From: Przewalskia tangutica
Lineage: Eukaryota > Streptophyta > Magnoliopsida > Solanales > Solanaceae
Assembly: GCA_029844215.1 (NCBI GenBank)
Contig: CM056724.1
Coordinates: 35,626,446 to 35,690,445 of the forward strand
DNA: 64,000 bases
Direction of reading: 5' to 3'
The notes below the pieces were generated by a model that was given only the letters and a program-made list of their open reading frames with translations, was not told where the DNA came from and did no database searches. Every line of letters begins with the position of its first letter. Within the stretch, counting starts at the first letter, position 1. Positions 22,450-34,675 of the stretch are shown here, piece after piece. Both the position numbers and the translations under genes were made by a program.

Positions 22450-23691
22450 TGTTAGCGATTTTCCAAATGCTCACACAAGTGTACATATCGTTTCAAGTAA
22501 TATAGTCTGTAAGACCGAATATCGTCCACAGAGATTGGTTTTCAATTACTGAACATCTAATCTATTTTATCTAGTTGGCTAACGATAGCTTGATTGAGTT
22601 TTATCTATAAACTAGTTAGAGTAATTGCAAGAATTAAACTAAATATACTTTGGTTTAAATCAATTATGGTGGAAATAGGGCTTCCAATATCCTCGACTAT
22701 CCACTTTTTTCAATCCTTAATGCAACAACAGTGGCTTCTTCTTCTACGTTAAGATATCAGGTTAACTAATCTGTCTTATATTCCGATTAGGATATATAAA
22801 AGCTCAATCCCAGTGCAGAAACCTTCTATATTTCTATGATAGATTTTACCACATAGGAGGATTAAGAACAATAACCTAAAATGCTACACAAGTATCGGGG
22901 TACTTTCATCCGCGATTTTAACCTATGTTTATTCAATTACAACATATCAAAATCTTCCCTCTCAGATCTCGACTAGAAATCATATAAATTATGATAATTA
23001 GTGATCAGTTAAATATCAAACATTCAAACCAATATTGAATAAATCTCAACAAGATGAAGAAGAAACCAAACTAATGTATTAATTCATAAAAACGAGTTTC
23101 AAGCGATTCAAGGGAAAGCCCTAATTAAGAGTTTAGCTCCTAGCCATAGACATGCTAAGAACTAATTCAATATCCAACATGAACTGAAATAAGAACAAAG
23201 AAAAGAAAATAAAATACTTAGAACTAGGTCTCCAATCGTGTAGCCTCCAAAAGTTGTGTTGAATGAGAGATATTATGAGATCCCCCCTAAAATCTGTCCC
23301 ACGGCTTTATTATATGATGTCAAAAACGTGTGTCTTGGACCCTTTTGCCCTGGCCGATTTCACTTCGGATCTGGAAAAACGCGTCTCGGCACTGCAGATT
23401 GGCGCCGTGGTGCCGCAACTCCTGCAACTCCTCTGATAATATGGCGCCACGACCCTGCTATCTGGCGTCGTGGAGCTGATTGCTCTTGTTCGGATCTGTC
23501 AACTTTCGTCCTTTTTGCCTCGGGAGCCTCCTTTTCTGCCCACTTTTATCTTCTATTCACCATTTTGTCATTTAGAACCTCTGTGACTCAAAAGAAAGAA
23601 AAACGACCCTAACACGATACTAATTTCAACGAGAATGGGAAAAATACCAACTAAAAATGACTCAAAAAGTGTATACAAAATATGTCTAACA
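22450..23691 (-). repeat. Element A 5' LTR
   Basis: Partner of 8643-9871. TATAATA at 23308-23314 (- strand) and GC tract at 23370-23485. The two tracts of A differ mainly by substitutions and are less rearranged than those of B, C and E. TSD TGTAA follows at 23692-23696. Confidence 0.92.
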
Positions 23692-23696
23692 TGTAA

Positions 23697-24289
23697 TCAG
23701 AGAGAATATAAATGTTCGGTTTATGATCGAGACATTAGAATAAATAATGATTATTTAATTAAATCGACATGGTGTTTCAGATTTAATTAAAATAGAAATG
23801 AGGCAGAATTGGACTAGGGCCACGACTCAAAGGACCAAGGGTTGTGGTGTCGCGGCGTCACCTATTGAGCACCGCGGCGCCACGTGTCCAGTGGGTCCGA
23901 ATGACCCACTCTGCTTCGGTTTCTAGGCCTGTCCCACGTGGGAAACCCTAGCTGATTTTTTAGCTATAAAGAGAGGGTTCAATCATTATTTTAATACACC
24001 CAATTCACAAGAATTATTCTTTGCTAAAACTCTGTCGGATTTCCTAGCTTTCCGAAAGAGTAATTACATCGGAGTCTTGACTTGCAAATCGAGGAACGAT
24101 TGCGTGTTCACCCTCGACTTACACTTGAAGAGAAGATTTCAGATTTTGTAAATTGTAAGTGTTCTTTCGAAGCATTACAGTTTCTATGTGTTTGTCATTA
24201 TATAATCATCCATCAGTTTGACCGTCCGTCGGGTTTAAAACATAAATTTTCAAATTACGCTGCGTGTACGAACTCGACAAAACCCTACA
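23697..24289 (+). repeat. copia-1 3' LTR, second part
   Basis: Continues the alignment to the 5' LTR from about 1131. The GC tract (23818-23882) is longer than in the 5' LTR. TATAAA lies at 23965-23970. It ends CCCTACA at 24289. Confidence 0.9.
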
Positions 24290-26090
24290 ATATTTTCATA
24301 TTCCTTAAGACGCCATTCCTCTTTGATCTTCATAAATTGTATTAAAAGAAAAAAATAAGAAAGAATGATTATATGAGTTGCCCCTTCCTTCTTTCCCAAA
24401 TATTGCTAATTGGAGTTCTTTTTAGTTCAAATATCAACTCCAAAGCGACCTAGACCAATCTCCAATCATTTAAGGTGAGTTTTAACATAACTCAAGTTAG
24501 ACTATTACTTTCTAACATAGATTATAATAAAGTCTTATCTTGAAATCACTAGATTATCAACAAGAACTCAAGAACAAGGCTTTCCACCAACCTAAAGTTT
24601 CGCGGTTCAAGATAAACTTTGCAACTCACTTTTAACTACTGTTGTTAGAAAAGATTATGGTTGATGTTCGTTCCAAGAAACTACAACAAAAATTTAGATT
24701 AACTATGAACCCAAAGATTGAGAAGAATCAAATCTAAGGTTGTTGGAGTTGGAAGTTTTGAGACTTTCAGAATTGATTCTTGAATTAACTATGTGGAGAT
24801 TGATTTGGTAGTTGAATTATTTGGAATAGAGCAAAACAGGATGCTCTAAAGAAGAACAAATGTGTATTAAGATAATGATTTACTAAAGTTGTCTCCTCCT
24901 CAAGATCATATCATGAGTTTAGATTAAATTAATTTTCTTCATTAATGTGAGTTTCGGTTGGAGCGATCGGCTCATATTATTCATTGAATTATAAAAAAAA
25001 TACTTCGAATGATATTCCATTTCACATTACAAACTGTAATTTCTTTATTCTTTAAAATCCAAATGGTCGACCTTGCCATCAAGTTGGGTCACTCGATCCT
25101 TGAGTCTTTCCTTAACAACAGCCATCGCTGACAGCACTCCATGAAATTACGTGATTTGTTAAAGTTTCATAATATTTTTTAATAGTTAGAATTTTTGTAC
25201 AAATAGATGATGGATTTATCTTTAATGCAACTTGATTTCATTTCAAACTACTTGAGCAAGAATTGTTTACTTTAGAATTATTTACTTTAGAATTGTTTTG
25301 ATGAGAATTCTAAAGAAAGATTGTCATTTGAGTTTTATGATTCAAGAACTGCATATAATTATTTTTGGGAGTTTCGAAATCTCTGAGAGAAGTTAATAGC
25401 CCTAGATGGTTTACGACACGTGAAAACTACTCGTGTCTAAGTAGGTGTATTTAATATATTGTTGATTCGGGCATTGTAAGAAAGCTATGATAAGATTTAA
25501 GTATGCATGCATGGTAAGAATCATGAACCGTGAAATTAGAAGAGAATCGAAGAGTGAAATTGATTTCAATTCACCTTGAAATCTCATTAGAATTCTATGA
25601 AGTGTAGGGAGTGTTTCTAGAGATTTACATTCTTGAAGAAATGAGAAATGAGCTAAAATATCTTATCCTTATCTTATATATACCTCATACCAACTCACCT
25701 TGCTCGTTGGGTGAACCTCAAGGCAAGCAATATGCTCGCTTTGGAGCTCGCTCAACGAAGTCCTTTACTGCATGCTCGACAGTCTGTGCAGTCTAGCTAA
25801 AATGAAAATATCTCTCTACTACGATGTTATATCGATAAAATGTTTAATACGCTGGAAACTAGACTCGTAGACTTTCAATTTAGTGAGTTGATAATCTCGT
25901 AACTCAAAGTATATTAGGAGACAATCCCAGAGGAAACTGACCCAAATTCTAATAGATTTCAACCCTTAACTTTCGACGAACCTTCATCGACTTCTTAATC
26001 GCAACCCGATATACTTCCGAACTTGACGTATGAATAATATGACTCAAATACTCTATAATACGACCTATATAACATAAAAGAGTACTTAAT
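24290..26090. other. Unclassified AT-rich sequence between copia-1 and element D
   Basis: No gene recognised. There is no long open frame with plausible protein content. The part 25680-26090 includes a TATA-like TATATATAC and a segment with CTCGCT/GCTCGC repeats of the kind often seen in gypsy LTRs, so it may be a decayed LTR, but no partner copy is in the window. Confidence 0.35.
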
Positions 26091-28470
26091 TGTCATACCA
26101 CAACCTTAGGGGGTATGACCGGCAATCGTACTTGGACGGACTGAGTGTACCACCTGTATATCATAACGTGAACATACAAATTTTTGGGTCAACAAGGATT
26201 CAGAATGATAATCTCGAAGGGTTCTAAATGAAACAACTTGTAGCAATAGGCAACTAACCAACATATACATAACAAGACCGACAAGGTCGTACGTAACGAC
26301 TATACAATGATCACTAATATGCAAGTCATTAGGAGTAATACAATATGTTATTAGGTCGGGACAGGGCCCCCGACATACCCATAGTATAAAATGGCATATA
26401 CACAACCCTGACCCGATAATACTCAAGAAAAAGTTGAGCTTACCAATAAAAACTAATATCTGGAAGCAACCTACGGTGGAGGGCCCTCTCCTTGTCTACC
26501 TGAACCTGCATGGCATAAGATATAGCATCCCCGACAAAAATGATATTAGTATGAGGCAGTAATAAAACATAACAATAAGAAATCATAAAAAGAGGGATAC
26601 GAGTCAACCTGAACCTCTGAAATACTCCTGAGGGCCATGTATAATGATCATGCTTATGATATAATCTCATTCTATGACACTACATCGACATTGTAACTCT
26701 AACCATTCAACTTCCCAACTGATAAGTGGTAACTGCCCGATCGGCCGTAGCTCGGTGGTAATTGTATAACTGCCTAATCGGCTATAGATCGGCGGTGAAT
26801 ATGTGTCTACCCTACCAGTGGTAAATATCGATACACAACTGCCCAACCGATGGTAAATACATCACTGCACAACTGATATTCATTCTGTGGTGTTCATAGT
26901 CTACTGTAACAGTAATAGCACTTTTGGCTTCTTTAACTAGTAAGACTCTCCCCTTTCTTTAAAATGACACTTGGTAGACTTCCCGAATATTCCTTTTCAA
27001 CACGATCTTTCTAAGTGGTACATGTGAGGTAAAAAGTTCACATAACTAGATTACAAACAAATCTAAACAAGAAACCTTATTAAGACAACAAAGTACTCCC
27101 AACAAGGGATAAACAAACATGTGGTTAAGATACTTCTTTGACAATTCATCTAGAAATTAATATATATTTGAAATTCATGTTTGAAAGGATAATTAGCCTT
27201 ACAAACCTTTACTTCTGATCTTCTATCGATGACGGCTAAACCATCTACTCTTACAAGTTAATCTTAGATGTCATGAACTATCCCTACTCCCACCTTACTT
27301 CACTACGAAGAAACCTTCGATCCGCTTGAATGGAGGACAACATTGCTTACCATGTCTTGAGGAAAAAAAGGTTAAACTAAAGTGGAAAGATCTAATTTTC
27401 TCGGTAGAACCCTATTTCACCTAAGTTTTTTTGAAACTGGAAAAAAGAAGCAGTTTTTCGCACAGCTTGCTCATAGTACAGGTCCCGCTTATATATCATA
27501 TTTGGCCGAAGAAGCATTAGATAGGTTGGAGTTCTTACCTTCTTGGGACTACATAGACCATGATCTGCTTTTATTATATAGTTAATACCGATCTACTTTA
27601 GTAGATCATATGGATGTAAAAAAAAGCTTCACATTTGGAAACATCTCTTTTTCATTTTTATTTATCCACTTCATATTTTTATTTCGTGTGTTCCTAGGAG
27701 GAATTAAATTGTGGCATACATTTTCTAGCTAAGGTCTAAAATAAGAAAGTTGGCAAAAATATCTATCGGACGTACAACTTTTTCTTGAACTAAAATGCTA
27801 AAGATGTAGAATTAAGTCCAAAGAATTCATCTTTTCCTTTACCCGTGTAGCCATGTACCCCATATGTTATTTGACTCAACAATTCATTTATGAGTCACCT
27901 AAATCTTGCTTTAATATACCAATACCACGTGGAAGTGTTGCCCTTCAACACTTATCAATTAATTAACTTAATGTTTTATCTCCACTACATTTCATCATTT
28001 AACCAATCACACACAATTAATTTATTGATTTCTATTTATTTAAATATCAAATTATTTTTAACACACTTCATATACTCATTAGTGTGATCATGTGATATAT
28101 CACTAGTCCGTAGCCTCTTCTGGAATACACAAAATATTACTTTGAATCACCGTCGTCACACGTGTTAAGTTCTAAATTATTTCGGGACTCCATCATTTTA
28201 TACCCCAAAATCTTTATATGAATACTTTAATCTGATCAAAATTCTTCGGGACTCAGGCCTACTTACATATGTTGAGCGGTTCAAACCATAATCCAAAAGT
28301 ACGGGATATTACATTGATGAAATTTATTCTTTGATTCGTTTGACATCTAATCCTTCCATGATTACCGAGATATTTCTAATTCATATATATCTTTATAAAA
28401 TCCCTTACTACTTCCAGGTTCACAATGACTTACTACGGCGTATTCTAGTGAGAAAATACAGGGTGTAACA
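26091..28470 (-). repeat. Element D 3' LTR (2.4 kb)
   Basis: Its two ends align with 37764-38393: 26100-26530 with 37770-38220, and 28310-28470 with 38230-38393. The middle, about 26540-28310, has no counterpart in the other LTR, so either the 5' LTR lost 1.8 kb or this one gained it. PPT at 28471-28481. Confidence 0.7.
27382..27726 (+). pseudogene. Unidentified protein-like fragment inside the D 3' LTR
   Basis: A 67-codon open frame beginning at GTG (an in-frame stop lies just upstream) with a protein-like composition, including GPAYISYLAEEALDRLEFL and SWDYIDHDLLLLYS. One TAA (27583) interrupts it. The same frame then continues 46 codons through DHMDVKKSFTFGN to a very hydrophobic, Phe-rich C-terminal segment and stops at about 27726. 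It runs opposite to element D and lies in the part of the LTR missing from its partner. It could be a captured fragment of a host or organellar gene; I cannot name the family. Confidence 0.35.
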
Positions 28471-29025
28471 TCCACCCCCATAGGAATATACTATGAAGAA
28501 CCTTACCAAAAGTTGTCTACAATCTCCTCTGTATATATGATTATATCTAATCTGTCACGCAGCCAGAAACCAATCCATGCCCGTAATGGCGTCAAAATTG
28601 ACCATTTCTTAACATAATAGTATTCGGTGAGGTCTGACAACTGCAAATCATTATCGTACAACCTCAATAGAGTCACCTGACAATAATTGATTCATCAATT
28701 GGTGTAGATACCGTAAAAGGCTTACCTACCAACTCAGCTTATAGTTAGCTATGTTGGTTGAATACAGAACAAATCAAAATCCAGAAAAAAAATACTTGAG
28801 GCTATGTATGTAAGAAACTCCAGGATGGTGGAGAGCGAGATAAGTTAATGCATTTGTGATGTGCATATTCAGAATAAATAAGGAAGTGAGATCCTTTATG
28901 CTTGAGAGCGGTTGGAAAAGTCAAAAAGAATTACGGACCCATGACTTAGGGTCGGCAATAGTTAACCACGCATTTGAGATATGGGGTGATGTCTTTTATA
29001 ACCATAGAGACCTCCAGTATACTAT
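28471..29025 (-). other. Element D internal region, 3' part
   Basis: Non-coding sequence between the PPT of D and the insertion point of C. No gag or pol similarity seen. A short open frame on the + strand runs from 28856 into C and is not considered real. Confidence 0.5.
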
Positions 29026-30302
29026 TGTGAGATTTTTATATGCTACGCAAGTGTACGTATCGCAATTTGTAATAATTTGGATAAAATCGAGTATCGTCCT
29101 CAGAGACTAAATTATCAATTACCAACTAATTAATCTTTGATTTCTATTTAGTAAACGAATATAGATTGAAATTTCTAAACTACGAATTAATAAACTAAAG
29201 TAATTTGAAGGAATAAAATAAAATGAAAACACACAGAGTTTAACTTAGTAATGAAGGTAATTAGGATTTTCAATTTCATCAACTATCCACTCTATCATTC
29301 GTTAATGCAAGACTAGCAATTCTTCTTCTTATTAAGATAGCAGGTTAACTGAGGTGTTCTATATTCCGGTTAGGACATATAAAAACTTAATCTAAGTGAG
29401 AATTTTCTGTATTTCTATGATAAATTCAACCACATAGGAGGATTAAGATCAATAACCTAAAATTCTATACATGCAATCGTGATATTCTCGTTCAAGATTA
29501 AACCTATGTCTAATCAACAATATCATATATTTGAAATTATATAAGTAATGAAAATTAATGGCCAGTTAATTCTCATTCAATAAACGCAAGTTGAATAGAT
29601 ATTAATAGATAAAGAAGAAACAATTGCAATACATTAATAAATAATAGAGTTTAAAGTTTATCGACGGAAAATCCTAATAAAGAAATTAGTTCATAGACAT
29701 GCTAATAAAACTAATTGTCTTAAAAACCAACATGAACTGAATTAAGAAAAGAAAGGAAAAGAACTTGAACAATCGACGTCTCGGCCTCTTATTTCTTCTT
29801 CCAAATATGTGATAATCCCTAAAATCTGCCTATTGAAGCTTATATCACGAAAACCCCTCAAACAGACCATTTTACCCTCATAAAAATTTAGGTTTTTCCG
29901 CTCACCGACGCCGTCAGTGACGCGATGCAGCTATCAGGCGCCGCGACTCTATTTCACTCTTTAGTTTCTTTCGATCAGGCGCCGCGTCGCGACTCTTCAG
30001 CGCAGCAGCTCATCCTTCTCGGCATCGCGACTCTTCATCATTTTTCGTCCGAATTTTTGTTTCGAGTGGGACTTCTTTGACTGATTGCTTGGGACTCGAT
30101 GTGCATTTTTGGTCCTACATAACCGCCTATTCTCTTCAAATTTGTCTTATTCCTTTCTGAATCACTTAAAAACCTGAAAACACAAAACAACACGCATAAT
30201 ACTGTATAAAATAATTAAAAGACAATGAAAGACTCCCTAAAACACACTCTAAAATAGCACTAAAAATAGACTCAACAAATACTCCAAAAAATAGACTCTA
30301 CA
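29026..30302 (-). repeat. Element C 3' LTR
   Basis: Pairs with 34676-35992. The internal-side end is uncertain: a segment of about 25 bp with AAAATAGACTC and AAATAC is present twice (30262-30310), so the LTR ends at 30277 or 30302. TATA-like TATAAGC at 29837-29843 (- strand); GC tract 29895-30035 about 52 bp upstream of it. Confidence 0.85.
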
Positions 30303-31932
30303 AATACCCTCAAACGTAAACTTTATTCGTCCTCGAGTAAAGAACTTTAGACACCTTAAAAGAAAAATACACAAACTCTAAGAATGAATCAAGTCAACCA
30401 TAATAGATTATGCCTCGAAGATCATGAACAACATGCAATATAATATTCAGGAACTTTTAGCCACTAACTTGCTATCTAGAATTTCAAGTCAGATATTCCT
30501 CAATTTTTCTTAAAGTTATTAAGGCATATGATCACTCAACCATGATTGTTGACTTAAACATGTACTCAATATTAGTTTATTCACAATGAATTTTCACCAA
30601 CACTCCATGAGGCCAAAATTCTATAGGTTTGCTAACTTGCTACTCTCAACTAATATAGGAGACACATGCTCAAGAATCAACAAGACTTTTATAGGTTATA
30701 TCGTTAGGCTAAGGCACGAGTAGATGAAATGTCATTTGAGTTCAAAATTACCATAAGCATAGAGACCAGCCAATCCAACTTGATATCACATTACAATTCA
30801 CAACAATCCCACATTTTTCTTCTATTTTCTAGATTGAGAAAATCCACATTTAATTTAATTTTTTTAACTACACACTCCCCCAAACTTGTTTTTCACTGTA
30901 TGTACAATAGGCGTGTAGTTTATTTTTAGATGAATTTTCTTCTGAATTTTTCTCAATCCTTTACACTTCTATTGATAGCACCCAATCTAAAATACCATTT
31001 ACCAGAATTCACTCCCCATTCATATGCTTCTATACTTATGGTAATTCAAGAGAAGGGAAAAATAGTAAAGGGTTTCAAGTAGGCTCAAAATAAGTGTCAA
31101 TCAATAAAGAGTTAACTTTACGGCTCAAAAGGGGTAGCTAGGGATCAATGTAATCAAGGATGGCTTGAAAGGCTCAAACGTTCCAAAGATGACCTAATCA
31201 TCTTCCTAAGCATGCATTATCTAGGATTTCATCTCAAGTAGCAAGCAAACAAGTTCTAGAATTTTTCACCATCTTTCCTCAAACCAAAATTCAATCATGC
31301 ATAAATCCATATTAGAGTACAAGAAAGTCAACTATCATGATTAAATTTTCATCATTATTAATAACCGAAAACAACTAAAAAACAATCCAACTTAAGCACA
31401 TAGATTTATGCATTTCATGACTATCAATAACATACAATTATATCGTATGTGTTCACTCAATCTCATGGGCTATTATTATTAACTTGATTCGTTGAAACAA
31501 AATACTCAAACACAGACACTAACAATAAACAAATAACTTATCATAAATAATTACGAATACTAACACAAAACAGTAAGATTCCCCCAAACTTATTCAACAC
31601 ATTGTCCCAATGTGAAAAAAGGAAAGCAAGGGAACGAAGACTTACATAAAAAATGACATCGATTCAGAATGGTTGCGGCGAATGCTACAAGATAGAGCAT
31701 CACATCTCTTTTAACCGATGAAATGTTTTAGACATTCTGTTTCTTAAGCGCCACGACGCTAATTCAAATCTGGACACTCCGATTTTTGCTTGTTATTTCA
31801 GCATCTCGCAGTCCTCTTTCACTCCGAGTTGGCTCCCAATTTACCTGACATAAAAAACATAGACCAAAAAACAACAAAGCATTGAAATTCTTCAAAACAA
31901 ACAAAACAAATTAAAATAAAATAATTAAAATG
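30303..31932 (-). other. Element C 3' non-coding region with three PPT-like tracts
   Basis: In element sense: hairpin 31598-31614 (arms CACATTG/CAATGTG), tract AAGTTTGGGGG (31581-31591), second tract AAGTTTGGGGGAG (30875-30887), hairpin 30321-30342 (arms CTTTACTCG/CGAATAAAG, one mismatch), PPT 30303-30316. A short GC-rich remnant (TAAGCGCCACGACGC) at about 31735-31760 marks where the longer tract lies in A, B and E. No coding sequence. Confidence 0.7.
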
Positions 31933-31967
31933 TTGGGTTGCCTCCCAATAGCTCTATCGTTAATGTC
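31933..31967 (-). other. Conserved junction motif of element C (degraded)
   Basis: GACATTAACGATAGAGC then TATTGGGAGGCAACCCAA in element sense. The TTGGG/CCCAA pair is intact, while the GCGCTAC part has changed. Confidence 0.55.
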
Positions 31968-32003
31968 ATTTAGCGTAACACATATTTCTTCTTCGTCTTT
32001 AAT

Positions 32004-34529
32004 TCAAGGGGGTAAGTTAACCCTGCAACACAACCATTTTAGGATCTCTTTCTTTTTCTTTTTACCTTTTCTTCTCCAGTATAGGAGTTCATATGGGTTA
32101 ACACACTTGGCATATTCCACACGCTCAATGTCTTCAATATCATCTTTCTCGCATTGTGTTAATGCTACTTCAAGAGTCTCAGTACTCTCAAATCTTTTCT
32201 CAGAATAGATTCTGCAATCACATCAATGGAAAATAGTCGGCGCTTGCTCTTGGATCGGTGTTGCCCTGAAAACTTGAAACTCACTTCTTCCCCCTGGACT
32301 CGAAGTTTTAATTTGCCCTTTTCAACATCTATAAATGCTTGCCATGTAGCTAAGAAGGGTCTCCATAGTATGATGTACATATTTTCATCTTCTTCCATAT
32401 CCAAAATAATGAAATCAGTAGGAAAGATGAACTTATCCACTTTCACCAGCACATCTTCAATGATACCTCGTGGATGCTTGATTGAACGACCTGTTAGCTG
32501 CAAAGTAATGGTTGTAGGCTTTGATTCACCCAACCCAAGTCTACGAAACACCGATACGGGCATCAGGTTGATACTAGCCCCCAAATCACACAAGACATTC
32601 TTGCATTCAAAATTTCCTATAGTTCAGGGTATAGTGAAACTCCCTGAATCTCTCAACTTCTGGGGAAGCTTCTTTTGCAAAATCACACTGCACTCCTCCG
32701 TTAATGCCAAAGTTTCATACTTTTTTAGCTTTCTATTTTTAAAGAGAATTTCCTTCTTAAATTTCACGTAATTGGACATCTTCTCTAGGCCTCAATAAAG
32801 GGAATGTTGATGTTCAACTTCTTGAACACCTCTAAAAACTTAGAAAACTGTTTATCAAGAGAATTTTTCTTAAATCTTTAAGGGTTTGAAATTCTGATTT
32901 GGGGGTCAACAACAACCGCTGGTGGTGCATTTTTTATAGTAGGGTGGTCTTCAGTGCCCTCCTCTTTCTCTAAACCAGATGTCTCTCCCAACTCATCATT
33001 CTTTTCCACAGGTAGTTGGGCTGCAGCTGGTTCAACTTGCGTACCATTTCTTAAATATATAGCATGACATTGATCCTTCAGATTTACAATAGTATTGCTA
33101 GGGAGATTCCCTTGCGGTATGTTGTTTAACATATTTGCTAGCTGACCTACTTGTATCTCCAAATTCTGGATAGATGATCTTGTTTCAGTCATGAACTGGG
33201 TTTGGGAATTAGTGAGGGTCAACAAAACTGCTCTCAATTCATCATGTTTCTCTTGTGGGACTGGTGGCCTAAGTGTTGAGAAGGTAAGATTGATTCATTT
33301 GTTGTTGTGGACTACTTTATTGGTACTGCCCTTGGAACTGTGGCTGTGATTTTGATATTGCCCTTGAAACTGTGATTGTTGGCCTTGGTTGTTTCTCCAT
33401 GATAATTTAGGGTGATTCCTCCACCCAGGATTATAAATGTTGGAGAATGGATTATTGTAGGGCCTCTGAAATTCTCAGCTTCTTGAACCTGAGCTTGGTC
33501 CATAGGAACATTATTTGTATCCATTGTTGCACACCTATCAAAAGTATGTGGACCCCCGCAAATTTCACAAACCACTTGCATCTGAACAACATTTACGGAC
33601 ACGGTATTCTGTTGCAGTTGTTTTATCAAGAAAGCAACTTGAGCAGTTAAAGCAGTAATGACATCTAATTCATGAACCCCTGTTGATTTTCTACTGCCCG
33701 TTGATATCTCACCAGACCATTGATGGTTATTTGTGGTCATATCCTCTAACAGTTCACACGCCTCATTAGCGCTTTTACTCATAAATGCCCCTTCACCCGC
33801 AACATCAATTATGGTACGAGTAGTACCACACAACCCATTGTAGAAATTGTCGAACAACGTCCATTATTCAATTTCATGGTTAGGACATCTCCTTTGCAAC
33901 TCCTTAAACCTCTCCCAAGAATCATATAAGGACTCCTCATCAAGCTGATAAATTTTTTTCATTTCTCCCCTTAACTTCACGGTATTTGATGGAGGAAAGA
34001 ACTTGACAAGAAATTTCAGTGCCACATCTTGCCAAGTAGTAATTGAATTTACCTGAAGAGAGTTCAACCAGATTTTAGCTCGGTCCCTGAGTGAGAATGG
34101 GAAGAGTTTCAACCTAATGGAATCATCAGTAACACAATTGTATTTAAAGGTAGCACATAACTCCAAAAAGTTCGCCAAGTGCATATGCGGATCTTCTGAA
34201 GGCGACCCACCAAACTAAATTGTGCTCTGGATCATATGCAAGATTGTTGGCTTAATCTCAAAATTATTGGCCTCCACAACAGGTGGCCTTATGCATGAAT
34301 GCACTCCTGTGACAATCGGCTATATGTAGTCCCTTAAGCTCCTCTCGACATGATTCTGGACTGGTTCTATCATGTCTGCTGGTACTCCTCCATTTAACCC
34401 ATTATTATTATGTTGATTTTCCATCGCAGTTGAATCAACAATTCTTTTGTTTTTCTGTTATGCTTGCACGCTTTCATCAATCTCCGGATTCAAATGGACA
34501 ATTTTATTTGCTCCTCTTCTACTTCACAT
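32004..34529 (-). pseudogene. gag-pr: Element C gag-protease polyprotein
   Basis: The start reads ATG TGA, the same codon-2 stop as in A. Gag remains in 34184-33864 (NFLELCATFKYN, FPPSNTVKLRGEMKKIY) and 33857-33312 (NGLCGTTRTIIDVAGEGAF; zinc knuckle CEICGGPHTFDRC). Spacer in 33237-32878. Protease in 32593-32165 with CDLGASINLMP intact, but the later conserved segment reads WRPFLATWQA, with two Gly positions now Trp. The tail KWLCCRVNLPP ends at 32004. Frameshifts and stops between segments make it non-functional. Confidence 0.83.
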
Positions 34530-34650
34530 AAAATAAAGCTACCTAAAACTGGAAAAAAACAATACACGCAGATCAAGGCAAAAAAATATGTTCTAAGAAC
34601 AACCAAATTAGAAATAAAATTAATTATTTTGATATTGATAATACTTCAGT

Positions 34651-34666
34651 CCCCAAAACGGCGCCA
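34651..34666 (-). other. Element C primer-binding site, altered tRNA-Asp type
   Basis: On the - strand TGGCGCCGTTTTGGGG: the first 10 bases match the tRNA-Asp 3' end and the centre has changed relative to A, B and E. Confidence 0.7.
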
Positions 34667-34675
34667 AAAACTTGT

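Larger units (their letters stand above)
8643..23691 (-). mobile_element. Element A: non-autonomous Athila-like gypsy retrotransposon, containing element B
   Basis: LTRs of about 1.24 kb (TGTTAGCG...TCTAACA) bound the element, with exact TSDs TGTAA at 8638-8642 and 23692-23696. On the - strand the order is: 5' LTR, tRNA-Asp PBS, gag-protease, junction motif, GC tract, [element B], TATA, ORF2, long 3' region with three PPT-like tracts, 3' LTR. No reverse transcriptase, RNase H or integrase is present, and the internal length without B (about 5.8 kb) leaves no room for them. The lineage call rests on the tRNA-Asp PBS and on the gag and protease sequence. Confidence 0.9.
175..24289 (+). mobile_element. 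copia-1: decayed Ty1/copia LTR retrotransposon, split by nested gypsy elements
   Basis: Two LTRs of about 1.5 kb enclose a leader, then gag, protease, integrase, reverse transcriptase and RNase H in the Ty1/copia order. Both LTRs begin TGAAAGTATATTTATGTC. The PBS is of the initiator-Met type and a purine-rich tract precedes the 3' LTR. The 3' LTR is cut at 8642 by element A and resumes at 23697. Every coding domain except RNase H has stops or frameshifts, and the protease has lost its catalytic Asp, so the copy is dead. The imperfect TSD (ATGTT/ATATT) fits an old insertion. It is the oldest layer of this nest. Confidence 0.92.
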
